DNA of 64,000 bases from NCBI RefSeq assembly GCF_013394385.1, contig NZ_AP022834.1, positions 1,860,001-1,924,000 of the forward strand, given 5' to 3'. How positions within the stretch are numbered: position 1 is the first letter of the stretch; each line of letters opens with the position of its first letter. The notes under the pieces were generated by a model. The model worked only from the letters and a program-made list of their open reading frames with translations. It had not been told where the DNA came from and searched no databases. Below are positions 29,242 through 39,700 of this stretch, one piece after another. The DNA is from Kocuria sp. TGY1127_2 (GTDB taxonomy: Bacteria > Actinomycetota > Actinomycetes > Actinomycetales > Micrococcaceae). The translations under genes were made by a program, and so were the position numbers.

Positions 29242-30800
29242 GAGGAATGGTCCCCTTCTTCGCTCTCATCGTTCTGGATGCGCTCCACGAGTTCGGTCAC
29301 CGACTCTATGAATGCGTCTCCCCGTTCGGCGTACGACGTGAATTGGTCCATCGAGGCAGCCGCCGGCGCCATGAGCACGGTGTCGTCGGGCTTCGCGAGC
29401 CCGTGCGAGATTCGGACGGCCTGGGCCATGATTGACCGACCGTCGTCCCGGGAGACACCGGTCCCTTCGACTGCGCGAAGCACAGTGACGTTCGGAGCGT
29501 GACGGTTCAGGGCCTCCGTCAAGGATTGCGTATCCGTCCCGATGAGCACCACGGCTTTAAGGCGCTCGGCGTGTTTGGCCACCAGGTCGTCGTAAGCCAC
29601 ACCTTTGGACAGACCGCCCGCAATCCAGATCACCGGCGAGAAAGAACTCAGCGAGGCGTCGGCGGCGTGCGGGTTGGTCGCCTTGGAGTCGTTGACCCAC
29701 AGCACCCCATGCGTGTTGGCAACGGGCTGGATGCGGTGGGCTCCAGGTTCATAGGACCGAAGGCCATCCCGTACGGCAACCGGCTCCACGCCGGCGGCCC
29801 GCGCGAGTGCCGCCGCCGCCAAAGCGTTCTCCACGGTGTGTCTGGTCGGCAGCTCACCGGTGTCCTGCACTCCGGCCAACTCCGCGGCAGAGCTTCGGCG
29901 TTCTTCGATGAAAGCCCGATCCACGAGCAAGCCGTCCACGACGCCCAACTGGGAAAGGTACGGCGTGTCCGTCGTGAACGAAATCGCGCGGCACCCCTCC
30001 TGGACGTCTGCTTCTTCGACCATTTTTTCGGTCAAGGGCACCGACGCATTGTAGACGCAGGCGACCCTCGTGTTTTCGAATACTCGGGCTTTGTCCGCCT
30101 GATAGTTTTCGTAACTGCCGTGCCAGTCAATGTGGTCTTCGGCGATGTTGAGAACGGTCGAAGCCAAGGGCGCGACCGAATACGACCAGTGAAGCTGGTA
30201 GCTGGACAGTTCGACCGCGAGGACGTCGTACTCAACCGGATCGCGCAGAGCATCCAGGATGGGAGTTCCGACGTTGCCCACGGCGATGGCTTTGAGACCC
30301 GCAGCCTGAAGGATCGATGCGGTCATACCGACCGTCGTCGTTTTCCCGTTGGTCCCGGTAATGCATACCCACTCGGCGGTTTTGCGCCCTTCGCGCTTGC
30401 GCAAACGCCATGCGAGTTCGACTTCACCCCAGATCTGCACGCCTTCCTGCGCGGCTTGGGCGAGAATGCCCAAGTTAGGGCGCAGGCCGGGTGAGGTGAC
30501 GACCACATCGGGACGCTCGCCGTCGACGTCGGGCAGTCTCTGCATGGCGCCTTCGCCCAGAACGATTTGCGCAGCGCCCACGATCCCCAAGGTCTGCTGC
30601 TTGTAGCGGTTTTCCTCATCGTCCTTGCCGTCCACGACGACGACACGCGCACCAAGCTCGATCAGGGTATCGGCTGCGGCGAATCCCGAAACGCCGATCC
30701 CGGCAACGACGACCCGCAGACCGGTCCAATCCGAGTCCCAGCTGGTCAGCGACTCGAGCCGGGGATTGTCGACGAGAGGGTTCTCTTGGGTCGAGCGCAT
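29238..30800 (-). CDS. murD: UDP-MurNAc-L-alanine--D-glutamate ligase
   Basis: Adds D-glutamate to the stem peptide. 520 residues. N-terminal Rossmann-like VVVAGIGVSGFAAADTL, P-loop ITGTNGKTTTVGM, later NDSKATNPHAADASL and WIAGGLSKG. The start is ATG 30800, sharing its A with the mraY stop (TAATG) and having GGAGGTG about eleven bases upstream; a much longer in-frame reading lies in the wrong frame of mraY and is rejected. About 20 residues precede the fold. Confidence 0.96.
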   Translation of the reverse strand: MRSTQENPLVDNPRLESLTSWDSDWTGLRVVVAGIGVSGFAAADTLIELGARVVVVDGKDDEENRYKQQTLGIVGAAQIVLGEGAMQRLPDVDGERPDVVVTSPGLRPNLGILAQAAQEGVQIWGEVELAWRLRKREGRKTAEWVCITGTNGKTTTVGMTASILQAAGLKAIAVGNVGTPILDALRDPVEYDVLAVELSSYQLHWSYSVAPLASTVLNIAEDHIDWHGSYENYQADKARVFENTRVACVYNASVPLTEKMVEEADVQEGCRAISFTTDTPYLSQLGVVDGLLVDRAFIEERRSSAAELAGVQDTGELPTRHTVENALAAAALARAAGVEPVAVRDGLRSYEPGAHRIQPVANTHGVLWVNDSKATNPHAADASLSSFSPVIWIAGGLSKGVAYDDLVAKHAERLKAVVLIGTDTQSLTEALNRHAPNVTVLRAVEGTGVSRDDGRSIMAQAVRISHGLAKPDDTVLMAPAAASMDQFTSYAERGDAFIESVTELVERIQNDESEEGDHSS

Positions 30801-31921
30801 TATACGGTTACACCTCCGTGGCCGATGAGCCAGTCGCCGTAAAAGATTCCGAGAGCAAGGGCCACGAAGAGGCCGGCGATGATCCAGAAACGGACCACCA
30901 CGGTCACCTCTTTCCAACCTTTGAGTTCGAAGTGGTGCTGCAAAGGCGCCATCTTGAACACACGTTTGCCTCCGGAGAGCTTGAAGTATCCGACCTGAAT
31001 GATGACCGATGCGGAGATCATGACGAACAGTCCGGCCATCAGGACGAGAAGGATTTCGGTGTGGGTCAGGATCGCGAATGCGGCCAGCGCACCACCGAGA
31101 CCCAAGGACCCGGTGTCCCCCATGAAAATGGTCGCCGGAGAGGTGTTCCACCATAGGAAACCGATCAGGGCTCCCACGAGCGCGGCGGCAACAATCGAAA
31201 GTTGCGCCGGATCGCGCACCTCATAACAGACCGATCCGAGGGTGTGCGGTTCGCACAAGTGGTTCGTCTGCCACATCGAGATCATGAGGTACCCGGAAAA
31301 GACCAGGATCGAGGCGCCCGTCGCGAGTCCGTCCAGACCATCCGTCAGGTTAACGGCATTGGTCGTGGCGGTCGAGATCAAATTGGCCCAGACGACGAAC
31401 AAGATGATGCCCAGCACCGGTATACCGAAAGACAGATCCAGCCAAGGGATGTCCCGAGTCCAGGAGATGTGCGTCGATGCGGGGGTCCAACCGTTCTCGT
31501 CCGGAATCGTCAGTGCGAGAACGCCGAAGACGATGCCAACCGTGCCCTGGAGAATGATTTTCCCCTTGGCCGTGAGACCAAGGGACTGCTTCCGGGCAAT
31601 CTTCTTGAAATCGTCGATGAAGCCCACTCCGGCCATGCCCACCATGAGGAAGAGCAGGAGGAGCGCGGAGACCGACGGTACAGGGTTGCCACCGAAGACG
31701 AGACCGTTGATGACAAGTGACAAGAAGAACGAGGCCAAGGTCGCGGCGATGATCACAACGCCACCCATGGTCGGTGTCCCGCGCTTGGTCTGGTGGCTCG
31801 TGGGGCCATCCTCGCGTATGAATTGGCCGTACTGTTGCCTGACCAAGAACTTGGTGAACAGTGGCGTCCCGATGAGGGAGAGGATGAGGCCAAAGGCCGC
31901 CGCCAACAAGATGGAAATCAT
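30800..31921 (-). CDS. mraY: Phospho-N-acetylmuramoyl-pentapeptide-transferase
   Basis: Transfers phospho-MurNAc-pentapeptide to undecaprenyl phosphate, giving lipid I. 373 residues with about ten helices. Conserved blocks: GTPTMGG, GFIDDFKK (magnesium aspartates), AVNLTDGLDGLATG, FMGDTGSLGLGGALA and the histidine cluster APLQHHFELKGW. ATG 31921 lies 18 bases after the murF stop, with AAAGG upstream. Confidence 0.98.
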   Translation of the reverse strand: MISILLAAAFGLILSLIGTPLFTKFLVRQQYGQFIREDGPTSHQTKRGTPTMGGVVIIAATLASFFLSLVINGLVFGGNPVPSVSALLLLFLMVGMAGVGFIDDFKKIARKQSLGLTAKGKIILQGTVGIVFGVLALTIPDENGWTPASTHISWTRDIPWLDLSFGIPVLGIILFVVWANLISTATTNAVNLTDGLDGLATGASILVFSGYLMISMWQTNHLCEPHTLGSVCYEVRDPAQLSIVAAALVGALIGFLWWNTSPATIFMGDTGSLGLGGALAAFAILTHTEILLVLMAGLFVMISASVIIQVGYFKLSGGKRVFKMAPLQHHFELKGWKEVTVVVRFWIIAGLFVALALGIFYGDWLIGHGGVTV

Positions 31922-31939
31922 GCGGTACTTTGCGCCTTT

Positions 31940-33424
31940 CTACCTAGATTCGTTTCCGGGCCGATGGACGCCGGTCTGGTCCTGAGCAACTCTATCCCCC
32001 AAGAACCGCAAGCCAGCGCCGTTGGAGGATTTGAAGAGGGCGATGTCGCCCTCACGTAGTTCTCGCTGCAGGATTTCGAAGGCCTGGTCGGCAGTCTCGA
32101 CCCATACCGCTTCTTCGCCCCACGAACCTTCCAGATGAGCGGCGTTGAAGATCGGTGCGGCTTCCTTCCCGATCGCGATCAATTTGGGGATGTTCAGGCG
32201 GACGACGTCGCGCCCGAGCTTATCGTGTTCTTCCCTCGAGGACTCACCCAGCTCGAGCATCGGGCCCAGAACAGCCCACGTTCTCCGCGGGGGTCGGGCA
32301 TCGCGGCCCATCTGGGCGAGCGTTCTCAACGCCGCAGCCATTGATTCGGGGTTCGCGTTGTAGGCGTCGTTGATGATAGTCACTCCGTCCGCACGATCTG
32401 TCCGTTCCATGCGGTACCGGCTTCCGGCGGCGAGCGTATTCAGTCCTTTCGCAATGTCGCTGGTCGGAACCTTCGCGAGGAACGCAAGGGTCGCCGCTGC
32501 CAATGCGTTGTACACATGGTGCTCACCGATGAGCTTCGATGTGACCTCATACTCATTCCCGTCGGGGAAGCACAGGCGAAACTGAGGACATCCGGTCTCA
32601 TCGGTACGCAACTGTCGGGCCTCGACGATCGGCGCGTCGGCTTCGCGAACGTGCCGGTCCTCGACGCCGAAGTACATCACGGGCGCCGAAGCTTTGGACG
32701 CCATTGCCGCGACTCGTCCGTCGTCGATATTGAGGGCCACTCCCCCAGTTTCCGCGACTCCGTCGGCGAGCTCGGACTTCGTGATGGCGATGTTTTCCAC
32801 CCCGCCGAATTCCCCGGCGTGCGCCGTTCCGACCTTGAGGATCGCCCCGAAATCGGGAACGACCATGTCGCAGAGGTACCGGATGTTGCCTAGATGATTC
32901 GCGCCCATCTCGATCACGAGATAGCGGGTATCGCGGTCCGCTCGGAATACTGTCAGAGGCACCCCGACCTCGCCGTTGTACGACCCGATGGGGGCCACCG
33001 TGGGCCCGTGCTGGCTGAAAATACCCCGAAGCAGATCCTTGGTCGTGGTTTTTCCTGCGGATCCGGTGATCCCGACGACGGTCACGTCACCCTCTGCCCG
33101 CAGTCGGGAAACGACTTCGTGCGCCAACCGTCCCATGGCGTCGACCACGTTCGGGACGATCACGGACGGATACACTTGGCTGTTTTCGTCAGTGACCTGG
33201 CGCTCGGCAAGAGCCAGCGGAGAACCGGCTTCCCGAGCGGTACCGATGAATCGATGGCCATCCGTCACCTCACCCGGTTTCGCAATGAACAGCGACCCGT
33301 GGGTCACTTCCCGTGAATCTGTCGTCGCGGAGGTGCAGAGAACCGCGTCGGTGGACGCCTCATCGAGACCAGCAATCGTCCCTCCGACGGCGTCGGCGAT
33401 TTCTCGGGCTGATAATTCGATCAT
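31940..33424 (-). CDS. murF: UDP-MurNAc-tripeptide--D-Ala-D-Ala ligase
   Basis: Completes the pentapeptide by adding D-Ala-D-Ala. 494 residues. P-loop GITGSAGKTTTKDLLR, then GSYNGEVGVPLTVF, EMGANHLGNI and NDAYNANPESM. ATG 33424 lies in ATGA with the murE stop and has AGGAGG at seven bases; a 12-residue longer reading upstream lacks support. Confidence 0.97.
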   Translation of the reverse strand: MIELSAREIADAVGGTIAGLDEASTDAVLCTSATTDSREVTHGSLFIAKPGEVTDGHRFIGTAREAGSPLALAERQVTDENSQVYPSVIVPNVVDAMGRLAHEVVSRLRAEGDVTVVGITGSAGKTTTKDLLRGIFSQHGPTVAPIGSYNGEVGVPLTVFRADRDTRYLVIEMGANHLGNIRYLCDMVVPDFGAILKVGTAHAGEFGGVENIAITKSELADGVAETGGVALNIDDGRVAAMASKASAPVMYFGVEDRHVREADAPIVEARQLRTDETGCPQFRLCFPDGNEYEVTSKLIGEHHVYNALAAATLAFLAKVPTSDIAKGLNTLAAGSRYRMERTDRADGVTIINDAYNANPESMAAALRTLAQMGRDARPPRRTWAVLGPMLELGESSREEHDKLGRDVVRLNIPKLIAIGKEAAPIFNAAHLEGSWGEEAVWVETADQAFEILQRELREGDIALFKSSNGAGLRFLGDRVAQDQTGVHRPGNESR

Positions 33425-35121
33425 CGTTTTCCTCCTGCGGCGTCCTGACGGGCTTCCCAAGAGCGAAGCGCACTCCGCAATTCCTCACGGTCGTCGAGAG
33501 CATTGTCAACGCCTGCGATATCTTGGCTGACCTCATGGCCTCGACCGGCCACCAGAATTGCGTCTGCCGGATCGGCCAGCTCGACGGCTCGGGCAATCGC
33601 TTCGGCCCGAGGCGCGATGTTTTCGACCGACTGGGCGCGGGCGCCCTCGTTGCTGGCTTGTCGAGCTCCTGCGGCCACTGCTTCGCGTATAGGGCCGGGC
33701 GCTTCGTTATGAGGGTCGTCGTCCGTCACGATCACGATGTCCGCGTGTCGTGCAGCGACCGCGCCCATGATCGGTCGTTTCGTCTGGTCTCGTTGGCCGG
33801 TTGCGCCGAAGACGACGATGACCTTGCCCGGGCCGTCTTCTCCGGGGTCAACGGCCGCGAGGGCACGTTCCAGAGCGTCAGCATTGTGCGCGAAGTCCAC
33901 GATGGCAACGGGTTTCTGTGCGATTACCTGCATCCGACCGGGCACGAGGGGGGTCAAGGTCGCAACGTGTGACAACGCTTCGGAAAGGGCTTTCTGATCG
34001 ACGCCCGATTCGGCGACCATCGCCACGGCCAACGCGGCATTCGACACGTTGAAGTCCGCGGGCAGGCCGGTTTTGGCGCGGAACTCTCGCCCGTCACGGT
34101 GCCTGAGTTCGAAGCGATGACCGATTCCGTCCGGCTCAACGGACGTGAGTCTCCAATCGGCATCGGGAACAGGCTGGGATCCCCGGTCGCCGGTGCCGTA
34201 TCCGGTCCAGAGGGTCACAACCGATTCGTCGCCCTGCTCGCCCCGGGCGGTACTGGCCATCCAATGGCCCCAGTCATCATCTATCGTCACAATGCTGCGT
34301 CGCGAATGGTCGGGGCTGAAAAGCTGCGCTTTGGAAGCGGCATAAGCTTCCATGGTCCCGTGGAGGTCCAGGTGATCCTGTGTGAGATTGGTGAACCCCG
34401 CGACGTCGTACACCAATCCGTCCACGCGCTTGTAGTCCAGGGCGTGAGAGGACACTTCCATAGAAGCTGCGGTGATCCCGTGTTCCCTCATCACGGAAAC
34501 CAGAGAGTGAACGTGAGTGGATTCCGGCGTCGTGAGTTGGCTCGGGATGGCCTGTCCCCCGGCAAGTATTTCAATTGTTCCGATGAGTCCCGTGGTATGG
34601 CCGAGAGCCGCCATGATCGAGTTGATCATGTAGGTGGTCGTGGTCTTGCCGTTGGTTCCGGTGACCGCGAAAAGTCGCTGTACCTCCGGCGATGCTGGTT
34701 GGCTGGCATAGATATGCGCCGCCAGCGGACCTACGACGTCACGGACCCGTTCGACGATCACGACGGGCAGGGTCACGGTCAGCGCCCGTATCTTGGACAA
34801 GCCGGCCTCGTCCGTCAGGATTGCGACGGCTCCTCGGGCGGCGGCAGCTTCGGCAAAATCTGCGCCGTGTGCGTTGGCGCCGGGCAGCGCAACGTAGAGG
34901 TCGCCGGACTGAACTTCCCGAGAATCCATGCTGATTCCGGCCGCTGATACCGCGGGGGTGCCTTCGATCCGGGCCCGCTGGCCGCGGTGCTCGATGGCTC
35001 CAACTAGTTCTTCGAGGGTCCGCGGAGCTACATTGCGAGGACGCAGAGTCTGTGCGGTACCGTCCAGGCTGTTTTCGCCCGAACCGGGTTCATGGCCCAC
35101 GGACTGATCCTCAAGGGGCAT
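33421..35121 (-). CDS. murE: UDP-MurNAc-dipeptide ligase MurE, probably L-lysine adding
   Basis: Adds the third stem residue. 566 residues. P-loop AVTGTNGKTTTTYM, then NLTQDHLDLHGTMEAYA and GATGQRDQTKRP. The specificity motif at about residues 466-474 reads DDDPHNEAP; diaminopimelate-adding enzymes carry DNPR here, so arginine is replaced and L-lysine is the likely substrate, fitting the lysine wall of Micrococcaceae. The start ATG 35121 (MPLEDQSV) has AAGGA ten bases before it; the longer frame upstream is unsupported. N-terminal about 40 residues are variable. Coupled to murF by ATGA. Confidence 0.93.
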   Translation of the reverse strand: MPLEDQSVGHEPGSGENSLDGTAQTLRPRNVAPRTLEELVGAIEHRGQRARIEGTPAVSAAGISMDSREVQSGDLYVALPGANAHGADFAEAAAARGAVAILTDEAGLSKIRALTVTLPVVIVERVRDVVGPLAAHIYASQPASPEVQRLFAVTGTNGKTTTTYMINSIMAALGHTTGLIGTIEILAGGQAIPSQLTTPESTHVHSLVSVMREHGITAASMEVSSHALDYKRVDGLVYDVAGFTNLTQDHLDLHGTMEAYAASKAQLFSPDHSRRSIVTIDDDWGHWMASTARGEQGDESVVTLWTGYGTGDRGSQPVPDADWRLTSVEPDGIGHRFELRHRDGREFRAKTGLPADFNVSNAALAVAMVAESGVDQKALSEALSHVATLTPLVPGRMQVIAQKPVAIVDFAHNADALERALAAVDPGEDGPGKVIVVFGATGQRDQTKRPIMGAVAARHADIVIVTDDDPHNEAPGPIREAVAAGARQASNEGARAQSVENIAPRAEAIARAVELADPADAILVAGRGHEVSQDIAGVDNALDDREELRSALRSWEARQDAAGGKR

Positions 35122-35242
35122 GTGAGCGATCCTTCTCTCATGGTTGGGAGTGTGTGATGTGGTTCTTCGGTGTCGTGATCTTTGTCGGGGCACTGAGCCG
35201 TCCGATGAGGCTCATCCCCGCGCAATAGCTTAGTATCGCTCT

Positions 35243-37093
35243 CTATCCTTGTTCCCCATCTGTGAACTTCGGAAGCGCAACAGGCTTGGACGTCGAGTGG
35301 GGAACCTTGTAGTACTGCAGAACTTTCTCCATGATCTTAGAGAAGACGGTCGTGCATCCGATCGCGGTCACCTCGCCCTGCGGACGCTGCAGCACGATCC
35401 CTACCAAATACTGAGGGTCCTCTATGGGCGCGACGCCGATGAAGGAGGTCGTGTAACCGTCGTACCCACCGCCCTTGTCCGCAGGGGCCTCCGCGGTGCC
35501 AGTCTTTCCGCCGACGCGCCATCCTTTGACTGCAGCTTCCTTGGCGCCGCCCGCGGTGATGACGGTTTCCATGATGTCCTTGACCTGTTGGGCAGTCTTC
35601 TCTGAGATGATCCGTTTGCCCTCGGACACTGGACGTTTATCCTCGTTGCCCTGGTGATCCACGACCGCGTCCACAATGCGTGGCTTGAGCTGGACCCCGT
35701 CGTTGGCCACGGCCTGATAGGCCATCATCGTCTGGAGAGGCGTTTGAGAGACGCCCTGGCCAAACAGAACGGTGTACTGCTGACGGACGTCCCAGTCCTT
35801 CGCTTTGGTCAGGATGCCGCGGTTCTCACCCGGAAGCTCAATTCCTGTGAGGCTTCCCACGCCGAATTTCTTGAGCCAATCATGGCGTTGGTCCTTGCTC
35901 AATTGCTTGCCGGCCAGGACGGTACCGGTGTTCATGGAGTCAGCGATGATTCCTGCCAAAGTGCGCTTCTCTGGTCCATGGTCGAAGGCGTCCGTGATCG
36001 TTTGGCCCTCAATGTGCAGTTCTGCGGGAACGTCGAACCCGGACTTCGGCGTCGAAAGTCCTTCTTCGATCACGGCGGAAGTCGTCAGGATCTTCTCGGT
36101 CGAACCCGGCTCCGTGGCCGCGCTCACTGCCCTAGCGGCAAAATCCCCGGTATTCGCCTTTTCGTAATTGTTGGGATCGATCATCGACGAATCGGCCAAG
36201 GCCAGGAGGGAACCGTCTTTAATGCGCATGACCACGGCGGTACCCCACTCGGCTCCTAGCTCATCCGCACGGGCTTTGACCTGCTGTTGCGCAAAATATT
36301 GGATATCCCGATTGATGGTCAGGCGAATGGTCTTGCCATCCTCAGCGGGCTGGTTGATGTCCTCGCCGACCGGAATCCGGATTCCGTCGGCGCTGATCTC
36401 ATAGACCCGTTCGCCGTCTTGCCCGGTCAGGTCGGAGTTGAACTGCAACTCGATACCGCCGGCAGCACCTTCGGAATTAAGGAACCCTACAACGGAGCCG
36501 CCAATGGATCCGTCCGGGTAACTACGTTTGGACACCGGTTCGGAATAGATGAATTCGGCGCCGATGTCCATGATCGCGTTGTAGACGTCCGGAGTGACTT
36601 CCTCGGCGATAACGGCGTACTTGCTGTCACCGTCCAGACTGTCCTTGACCTCGTTGTCCGGCTTCTTGAGGATGTCGGCGAGCTTGTACACGACGTCCTG
36701 AACGCTGAGCTCTTCGGCTTTCTTGTCCTTGTTGTACCGCTTAACCGGAGCTACTGCCGTCTGGTCCGCCGTGATCTTGTAACGCTGAATCGATCGCGCC
36801 AGAACATTGCCGTCCACATCGTGAATTTCGCCCCTCAAGGCAGGAATCTTCTGGGTACGACGACGATCATCCAACGCTTTCTTCGCCCGGCCAGTCGGGT
36901 CAATCGCCTGTACGTAGAAAAGGCGCCCCACCAAAAGGGCCAGCATCGCCAGGAAAGCGGAAATTCCGATAAAGCTTCGACGGAGTATTCCCTGTGCCTC
37001 AGGGGACTGAGAGTCCTGTGCCCCATCGATGTAGCGGTCATCGCGGGGACCCTCTGGACCAGGGTCGCCCGGCCGATCCTCCGTAGAATCCAC
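35243..37093 (-). CDS. ftsI: Class B penicillin-binding protein (FtsI/PBP3-type transpeptidase)
   Basis: Septal transpeptidase partnered with FtsW. About 616 residues: acidic cytoplasmic tail, one membrane helix (SFIGISAFLAMLALLVGRLF), dimerisation region with RGEIHDVDGNVLARS, and the transpeptidase with catalytic STEK (EPGSTEKIL), SMN (ADSMNTG) and KTGTAEAPA. Start choice: TTG 37114 opens the frame but lacks a ribosome site, whereas GTG 37093 is preceded by GGAAGAGG at about five bases; I use 37093. No PASTA domains. About 180 bases without a gene separate it from the upstream ftsL-like gene. Confidence 0.93.
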   Translation of the reverse strand: MDSTEDRPGDPGPEGPRDDRYIDGAQDSQSPEAQGILRRSFIGISAFLAMLALLVGRLFYVQAIDPTGRAKKALDDRRRTQKIPALRGEIHDVDGNVLARSIQRYKITADQTAVAPVKRYNKDKKAEELSVQDVVYKLADILKKPDNEVKDSLDGDSKYAVIAEEVTPDVYNAIMDIGAEFIYSEPVSKRSYPDGSIGGSVVGFLNSEGAAGGIELQFNSDLTGQDGERVYEISADGIRIPVGEDINQPAEDGKTIRLTINRDIQYFAQQQVKARADELGAEWGTAVVMRIKDGSLLALADSSMIDPNNYEKANTGDFAARAVSAATEPGSTEKILTTSAVIEEGLSTPKSGFDVPAELHIEGQTITDAFDHGPEKRTLAGIIADSMNTGTVLAGKQLSKDQRHDWLKKFGVGSLTGIELPGENRGILTKAKDWDVRQQYTVLFGQGVSQTPLQTMMAYQAVANDGVQLKPRIVDAVVDHQGNEDKRPVSEGKRIISEKTAQQVKDIMETVITAGGAKEAAVKGWRVGGKTGTAEAPADKGGGYDGYTTSFIGVAPIEDPQYLVGIVLQRPQGEVTAIGCTTVFSKIMEKVLQYYKVPHSTSKPVALPKFTDGEQG

Positions 37094-37298
37094 TGACTCC
37101 TCTTCCTGCCCCAATGCCTAGCGGCCGGGGGAAACGTCGCGACGGTTGGTTGGCTCGCGCCTCACTCCACGGTCTGCGGCATTCCTCCGAGGGGAACGCC
37201 GTGGCGGAAGTCCTCAGTCTAAGGCCTCGGCCTCACCTGTGTTGCTCAAGCCAACCTATGGGGTCTGCCACGGGCAGACGTCCAATCTTTCGAAAGGG

Positions 37299-38009
37299 TT
37301 AGTTATTTCCCCGGTCCTGGCCGTTATGGGATTGTTGTTCGGAGTCCGACGACGAGCTCGAGCTCTGAGAAGGCTTGGATGAGTCCGAATCCTTCTCCTC
37401 GGTCTTCTGCTTCTGCTTCTCCGCCTGCTTCGCGGCATCCGTTTCGCTGTTCAGAGGCGGATCGATCAAGTTGGTCTGACCGTTCTTTTTGGCTTCTTCC
37501 TTGTCAGCAGGAGCTTTCTCGGCCGGAGTCGGGGTTCCGGAGACCGAAGAGTTCTTGAGATCCAGTTGCGCTTGATCCGATGCGGAGACCATTCCCAGCT
37601 GGGAAGCCCGAATCGCCAGGTTCTGGGGAGCCTGGTGATATTCGATCTCCTGGCTGGCCTTCTGATTCTGTTCGGACAACGAACGCTGCTCATCCCGCAA
37701 TTGCACCAAATCATACTGGTTCGAAGACATCGAGATGTTCAGCAGCAAGACCACTCCCAACGTGACGCAGACGCCCAGAACCGTGGCGACAACCAAGGAC
37801 AATCGACGGCGACGACGCGCCACGGGCTGAACCGCGAGCGGTTTCCGACGGCGAGGTTCCCCGCCTTCGGCAAGCTCGTGCTCTTCCTCGTGGACCTCGG
37901 TATCGCCGACGACGCGGAGGTTGCGTCGCTCTTTAACCGCGCTCAGGTGGAGGGCGGCGGGTGCATCATTCTCGGTTTCCGAGTCTGTGTACTGCGGTTC
38001 TGCACTCAT
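37299..38009 (-). CDS. ftsL: FtsL-like bitopic division protein
   Basis: 236 residues. About 68 charged cytoplasmic residues ending in an arginine run (VARRRRRL), one membrane helix (69-90), then a coiled coil ([18 protein letters not shown]) and an unusually long, lysine, glutamate and serine rich tail. The layout and position between rsmH and the class B PBP match FtsL, whose sequence is poorly conserved, so the name rests on topology and synteny. ATG 38009 overlaps the rsmH stop (ATGA). The tail of about 100 residues after the coiled coil is longer than in most FtsL. Confidence 0.8.
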   Translation of the reverse strand: MSAEPQYTDSETENDAPAALHLSAVKERRNLRVVGDTEVHEEEHELAEGGEPRRRKPLAVQPVARRRRRLSLVVATVLGVCVTLGVVLLLNISMSSNQYDLVQLRDEQRSLSEQNQKASQEIEYHQAPQNLAIRASQLGMVSASDQAQLDLKNSSVSGTPTPAEKAPADKEEAKKNGQTNLIDPPLNSETDAAKQAEKQKQKTEEKDSDSSKPSQSSSSSSDSEQQSHNGQDRGNN

Positions 38010-38998
38010 GCTGCCGTCCTAGGTTCACGGATACGTTCTGCGGCGCGCAACTTGGCGGATGCCGCTCGGGGATTGCTTTCTATCTCCTCGTCGGTTGGGC
38101 CTTCAGCCCCGCGTGTCAAGATCTTGACTTCGGGCTGGTGCTCTTCCAACTCGACCGGAAAACCTTTTGGAGCTTTGGAGACGGACAGGGCCGTCATTGC
38201 TCGCTTCACAATTTTGTCCTCAAGTGAGTGATAGCTCATGGCTACGACACGGCCGCCGAGGCATACGGAATTCAAGGCCTGTGGCACAGCCCTCTCAAGA
38301 GCTTCAAGTTCATGATTAACTTCAATACGTAGAGCCTGAAAGGTTCGCTTGGCCGGATGCCCTGAATTTCTCTGGACGGCCATGGGAATCGACTTCTGGA
38401 TGATGCTCACTAGCTCGCCCGTACTGGTAATCCGGCGATCCTGGCGAACCTCAACCAGAGATTTAGCTATACGCCCGGCAAATCTTTCTTCACCCCAGTC
38501 GCGCAAGATCTTGCGCAAGTCACCTTCGTCATATTCGTTAACGATTACCTCAGCGGTCAGCTCGTCGTCCGAGTTCATGCGCATATCGAGGGGAGCATCG
38601 TACGAGTAGGCAAAGCCTCGCTCCCTCTCGTCGAGCTGGAGTGAAGATACGCCGAGGTCGAAGAGAACACCGCTGACGGTATTGAGGTTGTTGTCCTCGA
38701 GAATTTCGGGGATTTCGTCATAGACGGCCCGAACCGGAATAAACCGATCGCCGAAGCGCTCGAGCCGTTTCCCGGCGAGCGCGTGTGCTTGAGGGTCGCG
38801 ATCAACGCCCAAGACCGTGAGATCGGGAAATCTGTCGAGCAAGTATTCCGTGTGACCCCCCATGCCGAGGGTCGCATCGATGACGACGGGATGATTACCA
38901 CGAAGAGCGGGGGCCAAGAGGCTGATGCAGCGTTCCAATAGGACAGGAACGTGTCTTTCATGCGCAGGCCGCGACCCAGGTGAGGTCTCCGCGTCCAT
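38006..38998 (-). CDS. rsmH: 16S rRNA (cytosine-1402-N4)-methyltransferase
   Basis: SAM-dependent methylation of C1402 in the ribosomal P site. 330 residues. [12 protein letters not shown] loop [49 protein letters not shown], and [16 protein letters not shown] 38998 has GGAGG at six bases; a TTG one codon earlier is ignored. Second gene of the dcw cluster after mraZ. Confidence 0.97.
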   Translation of the reverse strand: MDAETSPGSRPAHERHVPVLLERCISLLAPALRGNHPVVIDATLGMGGHTEYLLDRFPDLTVLGVDRDPQAHALAGKRLERFGDRFIPVRAVYDEIPEILEDNNLNTVSGVLFDLGVSSLQLDERERGFAYSYDAPLDMRMNSDDELTAEVIVNEYDEGDLRKILRDWGEERFAGRIAKSLVEVRQDRRITSTGELVSIIQKSIPMAVQRNSGHPAKRTFQALRIEVNHELEALERAVPQALNSVCLGGRVVAMSYHSLEDKIVKRAMTALSVSKAPKGFPVELEEHQPEVKILTRGAEGPTDEEIESNPRAASAKLRAAERIREPRTAA

Positions 38999-39184
38999 CA
39001 AGGCCTCCGTTCCATGGTCCGACCAACGCCCGACATTTGACTATTGCTCGCTGGCATTCCATGCCGGTAGCGACCTCTGATACCTGATCCCCATCCAAAC
39101 AAGCTCGGCCCTCATTCGGCCTGGCTCAGGGGAAGTTGAGCCAGGACGATTCCGAGCTGCCGGCTGGAGATCACGCACCAGAGA

Positions 39185-39616
39185 TCACATCAGGCCGGGA
39201 ATAACCTCTTCGTCAGTTTCCGAGAATTCCGATTCCTTTTCCTGCAGGTATTCGTCCCAAGCCTGAGCGTCCCAAATCTCGGCCCGGGTTCCGGCACCGA
39301 TCACGGCGAGCTCCTTCTCGAGTCCTGCATATCCCCTCAGCGAGGACGGGATGGTCACCCGCCCCTGCTTGTCGGGAACTTCATCCGAAGCTCCAGAGAG
39401 AAACACACGAATGTAATCTCGGGCCTGCTTGGAGGAAATCGGAGCCTCGCGCATTTGTTCATGCACCCGCTCGAATTCCGCCTGGCTGAAGACGTAAAGG
39501 CATCTTTCCTGTCCCCTGGTCAGAACCAAGCCCTCCGAGAGCTCGTCCCGGAACTTGGCAGGCAGGATAAGACGCCCTTTGTCATCAAGGCGAGGCGAGT
39601 ACGTTCCGAGGAACAT
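39185..39616 (-). CDS. mraZ: Transcriptional regulator MraZ
   Basis: First gene of the division and cell-wall cluster; a DNA-binding protein that represses its own operon in E. coli. 143 residues with the two AbrB-like half-domains ([21 protein letters not shown], split by a linker, and [15 protein letters not shown]). ATG 39616 has GGGAGG about ten bases before it. Three GTGGRG boxes with 10-base period lie about 90-115 bases upstream and are its probable operator. 183 bases separate its stop region from rsmH. Confidence 0.97.
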   Translation of the reverse strand: MFLGTYSPRLDDKGRLILPAKFRDELSEGLVLTRGQERCLYVFSQAEFERVHEQMREAPISSKQARDYIRVFLSGASDEVPDKQGRVTIPSSLRGYAGLEKELAVIGAGTRAEIWDAQAWDEYLQEKESEFSETDEEVIPGLM

Positions 39617-39700
39617 TCGCCACCGCCTCCCCTGATTACTTTCAGTGCACCCTCTGCTTCAGATGCGAGGGAAGATAAGGAACCACCCTTGTCTCCCCTG

